Assembly: GCA_004356105.1 (NCBI GenBank)
Contig: SMYC01000220.1
Location: forward strand, 1 to 50,198
Direction of reading: 5' to 3'
Source of the DNA: Acidobacteriota bacterium
GTDB lineage: Bacteria; Acidobacteriota; Vicinamibacteria; Marinacidobacterales; SMYC01
DNA length: 50,198 bases
In this document: one piece after another, positions 7,510 through 18,013 of the stretch
Layout of the letters: each line of letters opens with the position of its first letter
How positions within the stretch are numbered: position 1 is the stretch's first letter
The notes under the pieces: generated by a model
Database searches by the model: none
Told to the model about the DNA's origin: nothing
What the model saw: the letters and a program-made list of their open reading frames with translations, nothing else
Made by a program: the position numbers and the translations under genes

Positions 7510-10500
7510 ATGCGACGTCGTTTTCTGCCGGCGGTTCTGCCGCTGGTCTTGTGTGTCCTCCCCAGTAGTGCTTTCGCTCAGATGTGCGTGGCCCCGAGCT
7601 TCGTCACGCCAGCACCCACCTTCGCCATCGGCGCAGCGCCCGACGACATCGTCTCGGCGGACTTCGACAACGATGGGCTGCTCGACATCGCCGTTGGCGA
7701 CGCGGGACGCGTGCAAGTCCATCTCGGAACCGCGGGCGGCTTCGTCTTTTCGGCAACGATCCTCGCGGCGGACACAACTGCCGTAGCGGTGGGCGACATA
7801 AATAAGGATGGCAACGTGGATGTCGCCATCGCCGGCGGCACTTCTGTCTTTACGGCCCTCGGAAACGGCGCTGGAGGCTTCGGGGCAACGACCCAATTCA
7901 ACGTCTCCCCAGCGGCCGCCGGCGCGATCGAGCTCGTCGACGTCAACCATGACGGCAACCTCGACGTTATTTATGGAAATTCCTTGGGCCCGGGAATCTC
8001 CGTGCTTCTGGGCGACGGGCTCGGCGGTTTCGCCATAGGCCCAGCATTCACGATGGGCTACACCTCCGAAATGGCGATTGGGGACCTCAACAACGACGGA
8101 AACGTCGACGTCGTCGTCACCAACTCCGGCGCCGATCAGATCGACGTCGCTCTTGGCGTGGGCAACGGCGCTTTCGTTTCGGGCGGCACCTATGGGACCG
8201 GCGCGTTTCCCGTTGGTCTCACGATCGCCGACTTCACCGAAGACGGCAAGCTCGATGTCGTAACCATGGACGTGGTCGCGACGACCATGACGGTGCTCCA
8301 AGGAGTCGGCAATGGGTCGTTCATCCCCCTCGCCCCCGTTCCGAGCCCGGATCCGCTCGTGTTCTTTGTGGCCGCCGGAGACTTCGACGGCGACGGCACC
8401 CTGGACCTCCTCGACCGAACCTCTCCAGCAAGACGGTGAGTATCTATCTAGGAAACGGAATGGGTGCCTTCACGACGGGCGACGTAGTCCCCGCGCCGTC
8501 CGACGCCCATAACCTCGTCGTTGCGGATTTCGACCGCGATGGACGCGACGACTTTGTGACAACGTTGAAGGTCGTAGGCAACGTCGCGTACTACCAGAAC
8601 GACTACGGTATCCCATGTGCTGAACCATCCTTCGACCGTCTGGGCTACAACATCCCGACGGGTACCGCGCCTGTCGCGATCGTGACGGGCGACTTCGATC
8701 GCGACCACTTCGTGGATATCGCGACCGCCGACCAAGGCTCTAGCACCGTCACCGTTCGCCTCCGAAACGGCGTCAACTTCGCGTTGCCAACCGTGTTTGG
8801 GACTGGCACGACACCAGTCTCGATAGCTGCCGCGGACTTCACCTCGGATGGATTCTTGGACCTCGTCACCGCCAATCAAGGCTCGGCGGACATCTCGCTA
8901 TTGACCAACGATACTACGGGAGATTTCGGGACCCGCGTCGATTTTGCGCTCGGGGCCGTTCCTGTGGAAGTCGCGGCGGAAGATGTCAACTTCGACGGAA
9001 AGTTCGACGTCATCGTGACCCGCACCGACGGCAATGTGTCCGTCGCATTCGGAGATGGCGCGGGAGGATTGGGTGCCTTCACGAACTATGTCGTTGGTGC
9101 GAGCCCAGGATCCCTCGTCATCGGGGACTTCAACAATGACGGCCCGCTCGACCTCGCCGTCACGAAGACCACGCCCGACGAAGTGGTCATCTTGAGAAAC
9201 CAGGGCGGTGGCACCTTTGTCGCCGCCGGCACCGTCCCCATTTCGGGTGTTTTGACGGGCGTCCGGGCCGCGCATTTCGACGGCGATGCGAATCTGGACC
9301 TCGTCGTCTCCTACCGTCTCGGAGCCTCCGGACGCGTCGAGACCCTGCTCGGAGACGGCGCACTGGGATTCGCGATCGGTTCGACCACGCCGATCTTCGG
9401 CGCGCCTATGTCGGGTCACGGTCTGACGACCGGTGATTTCGATGGTAATGGCACGGCTGACGTCGTGGTCGCGAATGCCGACCTAGCAGCCCTGACCGTG
9501 CTACTTGGAAACGGTACCGGTGGACTCCCAACGATGCGGCAGCCTTCGCTCGGAGTTGCACCTTCTGCGGTCGCGGCCGACGATATGGACCGAGACGGGG
9601 CGCTGGACCTCCTCGCGACAGAGCCTGCAACCGACACGATCGCTCTACTCCTCAACGACGGCGCGGCCCGCTTCGCTCCTGACTTCTTCACGAGCAACGA
9701 CTTGGATAACCGAGGCGCCGAGACGGGCGATTTCAATCATGACGGCATTCTCGATCTCGTGATCGCCAACGCCAAGAAAGACTCCTTCGCCTTCTACCGA
9801 GGTCTCGGTGGCGGCCAATTCAGCGCTCCCGTCGACCATTCGCTTGCAGGTTCGTTCAAACCGGTTTGGGTAACGATTGGGGACTTCAACGCGGACGGCC
9901 ATCTAGACGTCGTGACGACGAACGAAGGCACCGCGTCATTATCGTTTTTTGGCGGCGACGGATTGGGAGGCTTCAGCTTCCCGAGCACTTCGATTGTGCT
10001 TGGCTTCCTTCCCTCCGTCACCCGAGCGGCGGATTTCGATGCGGACGGCAAGCTGGACCTCGCCGTGGTCGTGGACAACACCGTCGAGATTCTGCAAGGC
10101 GACAACGCCGGCAATTTTTTGAACATCACGGCCATCGGTCTTGGCGGAATAGGCTCCGGACTAGAGCTCGGCGACTTCGACCATGACGGCGACATCGACA
10201 TCGCCGCGACACAGATCACGGACGACGTGCTCGCGATTTTTTGGGCCGGGGCTCCGCTTCTGTCCACTTGGACGGCCGGGCCGCAGATCAACCTCTCCAA
10301 GGATCCGCTGATTTTTGCGGCGGCCGATGTCAACAACGATGGCAATGTCGACTTCATCGTCCCGGAAGACGCCTCGAATCAGGTCACCGTCATTCTCGCG
10401 ACGGGTCCCGGGACGTGGACCCTAGGATCCTCCTACCCAACACCAGGCGCACCCATCATGGTGCGTGCGATGGACATCAACGTGGACGGCTTCCCCGATT

Positions 10501-13052
10501 TCGTGCTCAGCGTTCGGTCCGGACACACGTTGGGTTTTTTCACCGGCGACGGCGGGGGTAACTTCCTTCGCGAGTTCAGAACGGCTGGCCTCGCGCAACC
10601 AGCGTGGATCACGACGGGCGACTTCGACGCGAACGGGCGCGAAGACGTCGCGGTCGTTCCCGACACGATTGCGGCGGGGAGCCCGCCGGCGGGCGTGGCC
10701 ATCGTGCTCAACACGAACTGCCTGCCGCGTCGTCTCGTCTCCATCACGGAACCGTCGACCTGTGACTTGCCGGAGACCCCCTTTGCGGTCCAGCCAGAGC
10801 TGAACGTCACCGACGACGGCTGGAACGTCGTGCAGTGCGAGCTCGCCCCGGTTCTCGCTTCCATTGTCCCGGGAACGGGAACCGCGGGAGCGGTACTGAG
10901 CGGCACAAACCCAGAAGTGCCTTCGTCGGGCCTCGTCAGCTATAGCGATCTCGAGATCGATCGACGCGGCGGCGGGTACCGGCTCGAGTTCGTCCACCCC
11001 CAGGCACCGCATCGGCTTTTGAGCGACACCTTCAGCCAGGGTCTCGCAACGGTGATTGTCGGCCCCCTGGGGGTGTGCCAAGGCGACCCGGCAATCTTCA
11101 GCGCCAACCCGGGCTACGACATGTACAACTGGTTACTCGACGCCGTGCCTCAAACGATGGCGCCCGTCGCGGATTTGACAGCCGCGCTCAGCTCGGGCCT
11201 GCACACGGTCGATCTGAGTGTCGAACAGGACACTTGCACAGCCGATGAAGACTTGCTCTTCAATGTGACGGCCCCGCTAGGGCCGGTGACCATCTCGCCA
11301 ACGGGACCCGAAAGCGTTTGCGCAATCTGTGAGGGAATGGAGGCGACATCCTCTTTCGCGGACGGTGGCACCGTCAGCTACCAGTGGGGCTATCGCGCCG
11401 CCACCATGGGTCCGACCACACCGATTCCGTTGGCCATAGGTCCGAAATACACGATTGACGGCAACGATTTCCCGGGCGTCGGAACGTATTATCTCGTTCT
11501 CACAGTGACTCCGGCTTGTGGCGCACCCATGACGTCGAACGAGATTCAAGTGGACGTGACGGCTGCGACCGTGGCGAATCCATTGGTCGCGTTCACCGCG
11601 CGCTCCACGAGCCAAGAGAACTTTCTCGAATGGGCCATACCGCCGACAGGGCCGTGCGTCCATGTTCGGATCATCCGGCGCGAGAACGGTACCTTCCCCA
11701 CCAACCCATTGGATTTGTCGCCGCCGAACACGATCGTCGGTGATTTCTCCTGCCCCGCGCCCGTGCCTGGCAAGGACTCGAAGAGCGATTCAGGACTGAC
11801 GGATACAACGACCTATCACTACGCCGCTTGGGTGTATGACGGCACAGGTTACTCGGTGAGTGCAGAGGTCACCGGGCGCCCCTTCGACCACATGGTCGGC
11901 CCGGTGCAGTGGGCCTACACCACGGGCGCTTCTTCGCTCGCACCTCCAGGACTCCGCCCAGTGGGCACGGTGGGAACGATCTACATCGTCTCGAACGACA
12001 AGCTCGTCCACAGTGTCGACGCGAACGGTTACTGGCCAGCGACGTGGAAGCCGTTCCGGATGAGCGCTCCGGCTCAATCCCGACCTCCCGTTCCTCGTTT
12101 CTCGGTGGGTACGGGCGGGATGACGGCCGGAAACGGCGCCGTTTTCCTCGGTTCGCAAGACGGAAACGTCTATGTGATCGACGCTAACGAAGGCGACATC
12201 GTTTGGAAGCAGAATGTCGGCTCTTTGGTTCAAGCCGCACCCGCCGGAATATTTCCTGAATATGGCGGAGCGCAAGACCTCGTTCTCGTCGGCACCCGCA
12301 ACGGTGTCCCGAATAGATTCCGCGCCTACGACGTCGATTCGGGATCCGCCGCATGGTCGTTCCAGAACATGCCGATCCATGGCGGCGATGGCTCGTCCAT
12401 CGGCATCATCTCCGGTGGCGCTTCGGTCGATTACGGCAAGGAGCGCGTGTTCTTCGCTTCCCACAGAACGGGTAATTACAGTCTCTGGTCCATCGACTTC
12501 TCGTCCTACCCCGTCGTGCTCGAGTGGGCCCAGGATCTCGGCAACATCGAGACGAGCCCCATTTTCCTTCCGGGGGCGCCCGCAAAGCTCATCGTGGCAA
12601 CCACCACGGGCGACGTGCATCTGCTCGACCCCGATGCCGGCGGCGCGTCAGTGTGGCTGAGTCCGTTCAACGCCGGGGACGGCGCGGTGAAAGGATTCGT
12701 CTTCCCGCAATTCGGCACCGCGAACTACATCATCTCGACCCTGGGCAACGTGACGTCGATCCAGGACAACGGACCGGGGACTACACCGACGCTCTATTGG
12801 CAGGTTCCTGTAACCAACGCTTCGATCCCCTTGTTCGTCTTTGGCACCAACACCGCGCTGGTCGGCTCGAACAATGGCGAGCTCATCCAAATCAACGACA
12901 CGCACACGATTTCGCCGTGGACAACATCCGTCACGCTCGGGGACGGAACCGCCGTCGTGGGCGCTCCCACCCTCCACGGGGGCGCGGCAAGCCGTATCTA
13001 TGTCGGGACGGATGACGGGGTGATCTACGCGGTGAGCTGGCCGTTGCCTTGA
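7510..13052 (+). CDS. Giant secreted FG-GAP/VCBS-repeat protein with Ig-like and PQQ-like propeller domains, interrupted by one frameshift
   Basis: Two adjoining frames (7510-8439 and 8436-13052) read as one protein of about 1850 residues. A signal peptide (MRRRFLPAVLPLVLCVLPSSAFA) precedes FG-GAP/VCBS repeats with the calcium-loop pattern DxDxDGxxD. I count 6 in the first frame and 15 in the second, 21 in all, which would fit three seven-bladed propellers; a Cys-containing linker (YGIPCAEPSFD) falls after the seventh. The middle part has Cys-bearing immunoglobulin-like/PKD-like sandwiches. The C-terminus (about the last 380 residues) is a PQQ-like propeller (GSQDGNVYVIDANEGDIVWK, YVGTDDGVIYAVSW). 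At 8415-8420 one base is missing: the family sequence NLSSKTVSIYLGNG resumes in the other frame across a 4-bp GTGA overlap. Likely an extracellular surface or adhesion-type protein; no enzymatic motif seen. Confidence 0.85.
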
Positions 13053-13064
13053 GAGCTTTCTTGA

Positions 13065-15182
13065 TCAGTGGCTCGTGAGACGAGCTCCGTGTTTCAAATG
13101 CGCATCGAAAAATTGCTCGGCGCGCTTCCACGCATCTCGAAGAATGTGTTTGCGCCGGAAGAAATGGAGCTCGCCCGGATAGACTTCGAAGTCGAACGCC
13201 TTGCCTTGTTTCAGGAGCACGTCGACCAAGTTTAGAGATTCGCGGAAAGCAACGTTGACATCCGCTGTGCCGTGAAGAATGAGCAGGGGCCTCGTAAGCG
13301 TTTCCATATGCTTGATGGGCGCGGTGCGAATATAGCCCTCGGCGTTATTCTCCGGCGTGTCCATGCGGCCCGTGATCCAACCGCCGTTCGATTCCAGTCC
13401 CCAAGTAGCCCAGTCGGTGACGCCGGCAACGTCGATGCCGGCGCGGAACAGCGTGGGAGTTTTTGTGAGCACCTGCAAAGTCAGGAACCCGCCATAGCTC
13501 AGCCCCCAAACGCCAATGCGGTCCGGATCGATATATGGAAGCGTTTTGAGATAGTCCGCTCCCGAAGCAACGTCGAGCGCGTCCGGGCCCCCGAGGTCGA
13601 GGTGATGCCCCGTTCCCCAGTCGCGGCCGTAGCCCGAGCTTCCGCGATAGTCCACCGTGAGAACCACGTAGCCTTGCTGCACCAGATACTGGGTTACCGA
13701 GTAGTACATCCGGTAGCTGAAAGGATGCCAGCCAAGAAAGTTTTGGTCGGAGCCGGATCCGTGAATCCAAACGATGGCCGGATGACGGCGGGATCGGTCG
13801 AGGCCCTTCGGTAAAAACACGCTGCCTGGCACTTGTTTGCCATCGACGCGACTCGGGAAATGGACGGGCTCGGGGGCGGTCAAGTCTGCTTTTTGAATGG
13901 CCTCGGGCATCGAGCTCGACAAGCGCGTCAACGGAGCGCCGGGCCGCACATCCACAACATAGAGATCGACCGAGTTCTCGACATCGGTGCGCTCGAGCAC
14001 GAGCCGGCTGCCATCCGGCGAGAAGCGAGGCCAGTAATTGACGCCCTTCTGCGTAACGATGGGCTCGATCTCGCCCGTCTCGACATCGACGACACGGACG
14101 AAGCGTTCCATCGGGCTGTTCTCGTTGTCGTAAAAAGCGATGCGCTTGCTGTCCGAAGACCAGCTTCCAAACCCGGCCTCGAACTGGCCGGATGTCAGAC
14201 GCCGCGCTTCGGAGGAGCTGTCCGCATCCGTGGGCGTAACGTAGAGATGCGACCAGCCCGTCTCGTCCGCAAAAAAGGCCACGAGCCGCCCATCCGGTGA
14301 GACCACCGTGCGGGCATCACGACGTTGCGGCGACCACCAACGCGGGTCGTGGTCGGTTCGGATGACTTTAGTCGTCCCGTCCAAAGACACCGTTACAATT
14401 TCTCGAGTTTTCATGTCCGTCGAGATGCGCTCGTACAAGACGCGATTCCCCGCCCATTGCACGGCCCTTGGTCTTCCATCGACGGCAATCCACGTCGGCT
14501 CTCCGCCACTCCCACTACTCCCACTACTTAACGACAAGATGCCGACTGAGTAATCGCTGATCTCATTTCGATAGAGCCCCTGTTTGTTCCCGTTATAGGC
14601 GAGCCGATCCAAGACTCGCTCAAATCGCGAAGTCGTGAACGCGATGTGCCGTCCGTCCGGCGAGAAGACCGGACCGACCAGCCGCCGACTTTCCTCCAAA
14701 TGCGTCACTTGCGTGAGCGCCGTGCCATCGAGTCCCGCAATGAAGAGCTGACCTTCACGCACCATCGCTAGGCGAATCCGATCGCGAGACACGGCGAAAG
14801 CCGATACCTTATCGATCCCAGGAACCTGCCGAGGTACACCCGCCGCCACCACCTTGAAGAGCTTCCCATCGTGCTGGAGAAGAATCTCGTCGTCAGCGAT
14901 CCATTCGAACCCGCTGATATCCCCTGTCAAGTCATCCGGATTCGGCGCGAAATTGGAGAGAGCCAGGGGCTTCTCCCCGGGCGTGACGACGAACAGATTC
15001 TGATTCCCCGCGTCGTCCCAAAGGAAGGCGATCCTTTCGCCATTCGGCGACCAACGAGCCTCCGATGGATGCTTGATGGACGCGACGCGATCGATGGTGA
15101 GACTCCCGTTTGGCTCCTGGGCAGCGAGCGTCGAGGCAAGCGCTACGAAGATGCAAGAAAAGGCTAAGGTTTTTCGATTCAT
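13065..15182 (-). CDS. S9-family (DPP-IV/prolyl oligopeptidase-like) serine peptidase
   Basis: From the ATG at 15182, 705 residues with a signal peptide (MNRKTLAFSCIFVALASTLAAQ), so a periplasmic or secreted enzyme; the open frame extends to 15248 but that part is not signal-like. Residues about 30-430 form the DPP-IV/TolB-like propeller (WSPNGERIAFLWD, FSPDGRHIAF). The C-terminal alpha/beta-hydrolase has the nucleophile elbow GLSYGG (Ser about 562), Asp about 641 in HGTADVNV and His about 673 in GELHFF, a complete triad. It should cleave oligopeptides, often after proline (family knowledge). It ends 12 bp from the convergent FG-GAP gene. Confidence 0.92.
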   Translation of the reverse strand: MNRKTLAFSCIFVALASTLAAQEPNGSLTIDRVASIKHPSEARWSPNGERIAFLWDDAGNQNLFVVTPGEKPLALSNFAPNPDDLTGDISGFEWIADDEILLQHDGKLFKVVAAGVPRQVPGIDKVSAFAVSRDRIRLAMVREGQLFIAGLDGTALTQVTHLEESRRLVGPVFSPDGRHIAFTTSRFERVLDRLAYNGNKQGLYRNEISDYSVGILSLSSGSSGSGGEPTWIAVDGRPRAVQWAGNRVLYERISTDMKTREIVTVSLDGTTKVIRTDHDPRWWSPQRRDARTVVSPDGRLVAFFADETGWSHLYVTPTDADSSSEARRLTSGQFEAGFGSWSSDSKRIAFYDNENSPMERFVRVVDVETGEIEPIVTQKGVNYWPRFSPDGSRLVLERTDVENSVDLYVVDVRPGAPLTRLSSSMPEAIQKADLTAPEPVHFPSRVDGKQVPGSVFLPKGLDRSRRHPAIVWIHGSGSDQNFLGWHPFSYRMYYSVTQYLVQQGYVVLTVDYRGSSGYGRDWGTGHHLDLGGPDALDVASGADYLKTLPYIDPDRIGVWGLSYGGFLTLQVLTKTPTLFRAGIDVAGVTDWATWGLESNGGWITGRMDTPENNAEGYIRTAPIKHMETLTRPLLILHGTADVNVAFRESLNLVDVLLKQGKAFDFEVYPGELHFFRRKHILRDAWKRAEQFFDAHLKHGARLTSH

Positions 15183-15291
15183 GATTCTGTTTCCGCGAAC
15201 CATCGATTGGCGACGACGCAAAGGGAAGAACGGAGGAGGCATCACCATGGCAGGTCCGCAACTGTGGCCGTCATTCTAAGAAATGCGGAGC

Positions 15292-15438
15292 TCAAAAACG
15301 AACCTGACGCGGGCCGATGGCGGCCACTTCGCGCCAGACATCGTCCTCATTAGGGTTCCCTTCTTCAGCCTCGTGTAGCCGGCCGTCGTCGCCGAAGGCA
15401 AGATGAGTACGTCGGCCCTCGAACGTGTTTGCGATCAG
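15292..15438 (-). pseudogene. Small conserved-looking ORF without a normal start
   Basis: The minus frame reads FEGRRTHLAFGDDGRLHEAE, then EGNPNEDDVWREVAAIGPRQVRF and a stop at 15292. The composition looks like real protein rather than an antisense shadow. No ATG/GTG/TTG opens it near a sensible position. The only candidate is a CTG at 15438, which overlaps the TGA of the preceding small gene (15435-15437), suggesting a translationally coupled or formerly fused pair. I do not recognise a named family. Confidence 0.4.
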
Positions 15439-15642
15439 CGGCCCCGCGAAGCGGCGGCCGCTGCATCGTCTTGTTGGGCAGCCTTTTCGCGCAAGCGCCG
15501 CAAGAAGGGATCCGTGAGCTCCTGAGATGCCAGCCACTCGAGCTCTTCTTCAAGTGTCATGCCCTCGATCTGCGGGGACAACCTGTCGCGAATCGACCGC
15601 ATCATCTCCGACTGCGTCGAACTTCTTCTTTGTGCTACTCAT
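15435..15642 (-). pseudogene. Small antitoxin-sized protein gene with frameshift
   Basis: An ATG at 15642 starts MSSTKKKFDAV; after one extra G near 15606-15610 the frame continues EMMRSIRDRLSPQIEGM, TLEEELEWLASQ, ELTDPFLRRLREKAAQQ and stops at 15435. The helical, charged roughly 69-residue protein resembles small antitoxin-like proteins common near toxin genes in soil bacteria, but I cannot name the family with confidence. It overlaps the next small frame by 4 bases. The frameshift suggests decay or a sequencing error. Confidence 0.5.
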
Positions 15643-15757
15643 CTAGATTCGGGTCTTCATGCCGGCATTCTACCATCCCCTGACCGGTTCACTTCGGACC
15701 GCCTTCACACTAGAGAGGTTATACCTATCCAAGAATGGCGGCAGCGCAACAACGCGA

Positions 15758-17542
15758 TTACTTTTTGTCCGGCTTGCGTGGACTCCGCGGCGCAGGAGGC
15801 GCGAGCATCGGAATCGGGGCGAGCATCGGAATCGGGGCCAAGTCGGGAATCGGCATCAACATTAGCTTGCCCTTGGGCGATCGCGCCAGGGCGCCGAGAT
15901 AGCGGACCGCGTCGAGCCTCAGCTCGGGGTCGGGTTCCGACCTGGCGATGTCTTTGAGCTTCTCCACGGCGAGAGGCGTTGCATTCCGAGCGAGCGAGCG
16001 GACAGCAAACTTCATGATCTCCGGATCTTGCGCGTTGTAAAGCTCGATGAGAGCTTCGGCCCCGGCCTCCCCGCCCGCAGTGGCCAGCTGGCTTAGCGCC
16101 GCTTTGCGCACGGCAGGGTCGTTATCGTTCTTGGCAATCTCAGCCATGAGCGGCAGTAGCTCCTCCTGGGCAATGACCGGTTCTAGAGCTCTCAGGGGTC
16201 GCACTGAAGGAGCGGCCACGACGAAGGGCTCGGGCCTCTGCGCCTCGATGCGCGCCAGATCCTGTCGCACGTAGACCTGCTGCCTCTCTAGCATCTCGAT
16301 TTCATGGATATGGTTTGCGACCTCGACCTCGCGTTGGGCCACCCCCAGCGCCAGCTGCGCGTCCCGTTCGGCCGCCTGTCTATCCATCTCCACAAGCTGC
16401 GCGAGGTGGGCGCGCTCTTGCTCCTCTCGCTCTCGCGCTTGCTCCTCTTGCTCAATAGAGGGCTCCTCGAACGCTGCCATCGATGAAGGCCGAGCTTCAT
16501 TGCCTCCACTTCCTTTGTTGGCTGCAACGAGCGGGGAGACCCAGGCGCTCGCAGCGAGAGCGGCGCCCAAAATAATCGCAGTGACCCAAACGATGTTCTT
16601 GTGAACGCGAGGGCTCGCGTCACGATCCTTGTTCAGTAACATTTCGATCCTCCAAGAAAGCTGTTTGCCGCTCTTGAGAGCTCCCGAAGCAAGAGCCGGG
16701 TGCCGATAACCTCTAGCGGTCTCGACCAATCGGGTGAGACAAAGGGCGTAGGGCTTGGTGCGTCCGGTGTGTACGACGACCCAATCGTCGCAGGCGACCT
16801 CGCGCTCCAGATTCAGATTCCGTGCTATCCAATAAATCGCGGGATGAAAGAAGAAGATGGCCTCCGCGAACCTCTGCGCGAGCTTGGTCCAGTCGTCCCA
16901 GCGGCGCAGGTGGGCGAGCTCGTGAAGAAGGACTTGATCGAGCTCTTGTAGTGTCAATTGCTCCGTGAGTGCGGCCGGTAGCAATATCGCTGGCGTGTTC
17001 CATCCGAGCGCCATCGGCGTTCCCACCCGAGGCGAGACAAGCAACGAAGCCGTTCGGCCGGCCCCACAAGCCTCCTCCCAATTTCGAAGACGTTCGATGT
17101 ACTCGGCATCGGCCGCCGATGCGCTTTGTTTCAACCTTCGCAAACTGACGCTCGCGCGGGCGAGCCGAAGCAGCAGTATCAGCGAAACGAAAAGCCATAG
17201 CTCGAGGACATAGGATGACCATCCCCCCGGCAGCTCGAGCTCTAGACTCTTGGTGGGCGGCGGCATGATGGTCGCGCTCGAAGGCGGTAGTAGGGCCACG
17301 GACGCCACTGGCAAAGACTCGGCGAAGCTCGACGGTGCCGATAGATCGGAAATCTCCACGGGTAGCGTATATCGACCCGCGATGATGGGTAGCGCCATGA
17401 CGGCGAGCAGCGTGGCCGACCAAACGACGTAGCGTGTCGTGGCGTTGAGTCGAAAGACCCGTAGGAGCAACGAGACGCCGAGCGCGAGAAGCGCACCTTG
17501 CCAGAGGCCGTCCGCGAGCGCCGCTACAACTCTTTCTGCCAT
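15758..17542 (-). CDS. BlaR1/MecR1-like M56 membrane metalloprotease with C-terminal HEAT repeats
   Basis: 594 residues. The N-terminus has membrane helices (about 12-30, 38-56, 110-130), then the M56 zinc protease core with HELAH at 207-211 and the downstream E-V-A-C-D-D motif. A further membrane helix lies at about 305-328. Beyond it the usual penicillin-binding sensor is absent. Instead there is a Glu/Arg/Gln-rich coiled coil (about 360-430) and about three HEAT-type repeats (AVRKAALSQLATAGG, IMKFAVRSLARNA, ELRLDAVRYLGALA), ending in a Pro-rich tail with a repeated PIPMLA unit. The gene is 10 bp downstream of blaI. In BlaR1 systems the protease acts on the repressor after sensing; the HEAT region suggests a protein-protein input rather than beta-lactam (inference). 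Confidence 0.88.
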   Translation of the reverse strand: MAERVVAALADGLWQGALLALGVSLLLRVFRLNATTRYVVWSATLLAVMALPIIAGRYTLPVEISDLSAPSSFAESLPVASVALLPPSSATIMPPPTKSLELELPGGWSSYVLELWLFVSLILLLRLARASVSLRRLKQSASAADAEYIERLRNWEEACGAGRTASLLVSPRVGTPMALGWNTPAILLPAALTEQLTLQELDQVLLHELAHLRRWDDWTKLAQRFAEAIFFFHPAIYWIARNLNLEREVACDDWVVVHTGRTKPYALCLTRLVETARGYRHPALASGALKSGKQLSWRIEMLLNKDRDASPRVHKNIVWVTAIILGAALAASAWVSPLVAANKGSGGNEARPSSMAAFEEPSIEQEEQAREREEQERAHLAQLVEMDRQAAERDAQLALGVAQREVEVANHIHEIEMLERQQVYVRQDLARIEAQRPEPFVVAAPSVRPLRALEPVIAQEELLPLMAEIAKNDNDPAVRKAALSQLATAGGEAGAEALIELYNAQDPEIMKFAVRSLARNATPLAVEKLKDIARSEPDPELRLDAVRYLGALARSPKGKLMLMPIPDLAPIPMLAPIPMLAPPAPRSPRKPDKK

Positions 17543-17552
17543 CGTCTCACCT

Positions 17553-17927
17553 CTAGCTCTCTTCGATCCGGCGCCTCAACCGCGCGAGCTGTTTACTATC
17601 AATCTCTTCATGCTCGAGCAAGTTGAGCACCAAGAGCTCGGGGGAATCTTCGAAAAACCGGCTGAGAACGAAGCGTAACGCTTTCCGCCGGGCCTCACTC
17701 TTCGGAACGAGGGGTTGATAGACGAAGGCTCGTCCGTTCTTTTCGTGGTCGACGTAGCCCTTCCGCTCCAGGACCCGCATGGTCGTGAGCACAGTGCTGT
17801 AAGCCAGAGCACGACGTTTCGGCAGCGCGTCGACGAGCTCACCCACAGTCACCCGGCCCTTATCCCATATGATTTCCATGAGCCGAAGCTCGGCATCAGT
17901 GAGCGTAGGAGAACGTTTTCTCGCCAT
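17553..17927 (-). CDS. BlaI/MecI/CopY-family transcriptional repressor
   Basis: 124 residues: TLTDAELRLMEIIWDKGRVT, VGELVDALPKRRALAYSTVL, TTMRVLERKGYVDHEKNGRA. This is the winged helix of BlaI-type repressors, followed by the dimerisation helix region. Such proteins bind as dimers to operators in their own promoter and are inactivated by cleavage by the partner M56 protease, here encoded next in the operon. Two inverted repeats lie 11-73 bp upstream of its ATG. Confidence 0.92.
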   Translation of the reverse strand: MARKRSPTLTDAELRLMEIIWDKGRVTVGELVDALPKRRALAYSTVLTTMRVLERKGYVDHEKNGRAFVYQPLVPKSEARRKALRFVLSRFFEDSPELLVLNLLEHEEIDSKQLARLRRRIEES

Positions 17928-17937
17928 CGGACCTCTA

Positions 17938-18000
17938 AACTATTAATGAACTAATTGTTAACACGCGAGATCCCGCCTGTCAACTATTAAACTAATAGTT
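17938..18000 (-). promoter_or_regulatory. Twin BlaI operator candidates
   Basis: Two inverted repeats precede blaI. The distal one is perfect: AACTATTA (17982-17989), 3 bp, TAATAGTT (17993-18000). The proximal one is imperfect: AACTATTA (17938-17945), 6 bp, TAATTGTT (17952-17959). The left arms are 44 bp apart, about four helical turns, so the dimers would sit on the same face. The same AACTAT half-site occurs upstream of padR at 27425. Confidence 0.65.
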
Positions 18001-18013
18001 CGGGTGAGCTTCT

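Noticed and set aside
7363-8301. 312-codon open frame on the minus strand opposite the FG-GAP gene
   Set aside because: It is the antisense image of repeated Gly/Asp-rich codons in high-GC DNA; no family sequence, no ribosome site.
9000-10700. Possible tandem DNA repeat in the FG-GAP region
   Set aside because: Repetition is at protein level (DxDxDG loops); nucleotide units are too diverged to be a DNA tandem repeat.
10422-11081. 219-codon minus-strand frame within the FG-GAP gene
   Set aside because: Shadow of the coding repeats; no recognisable domain.
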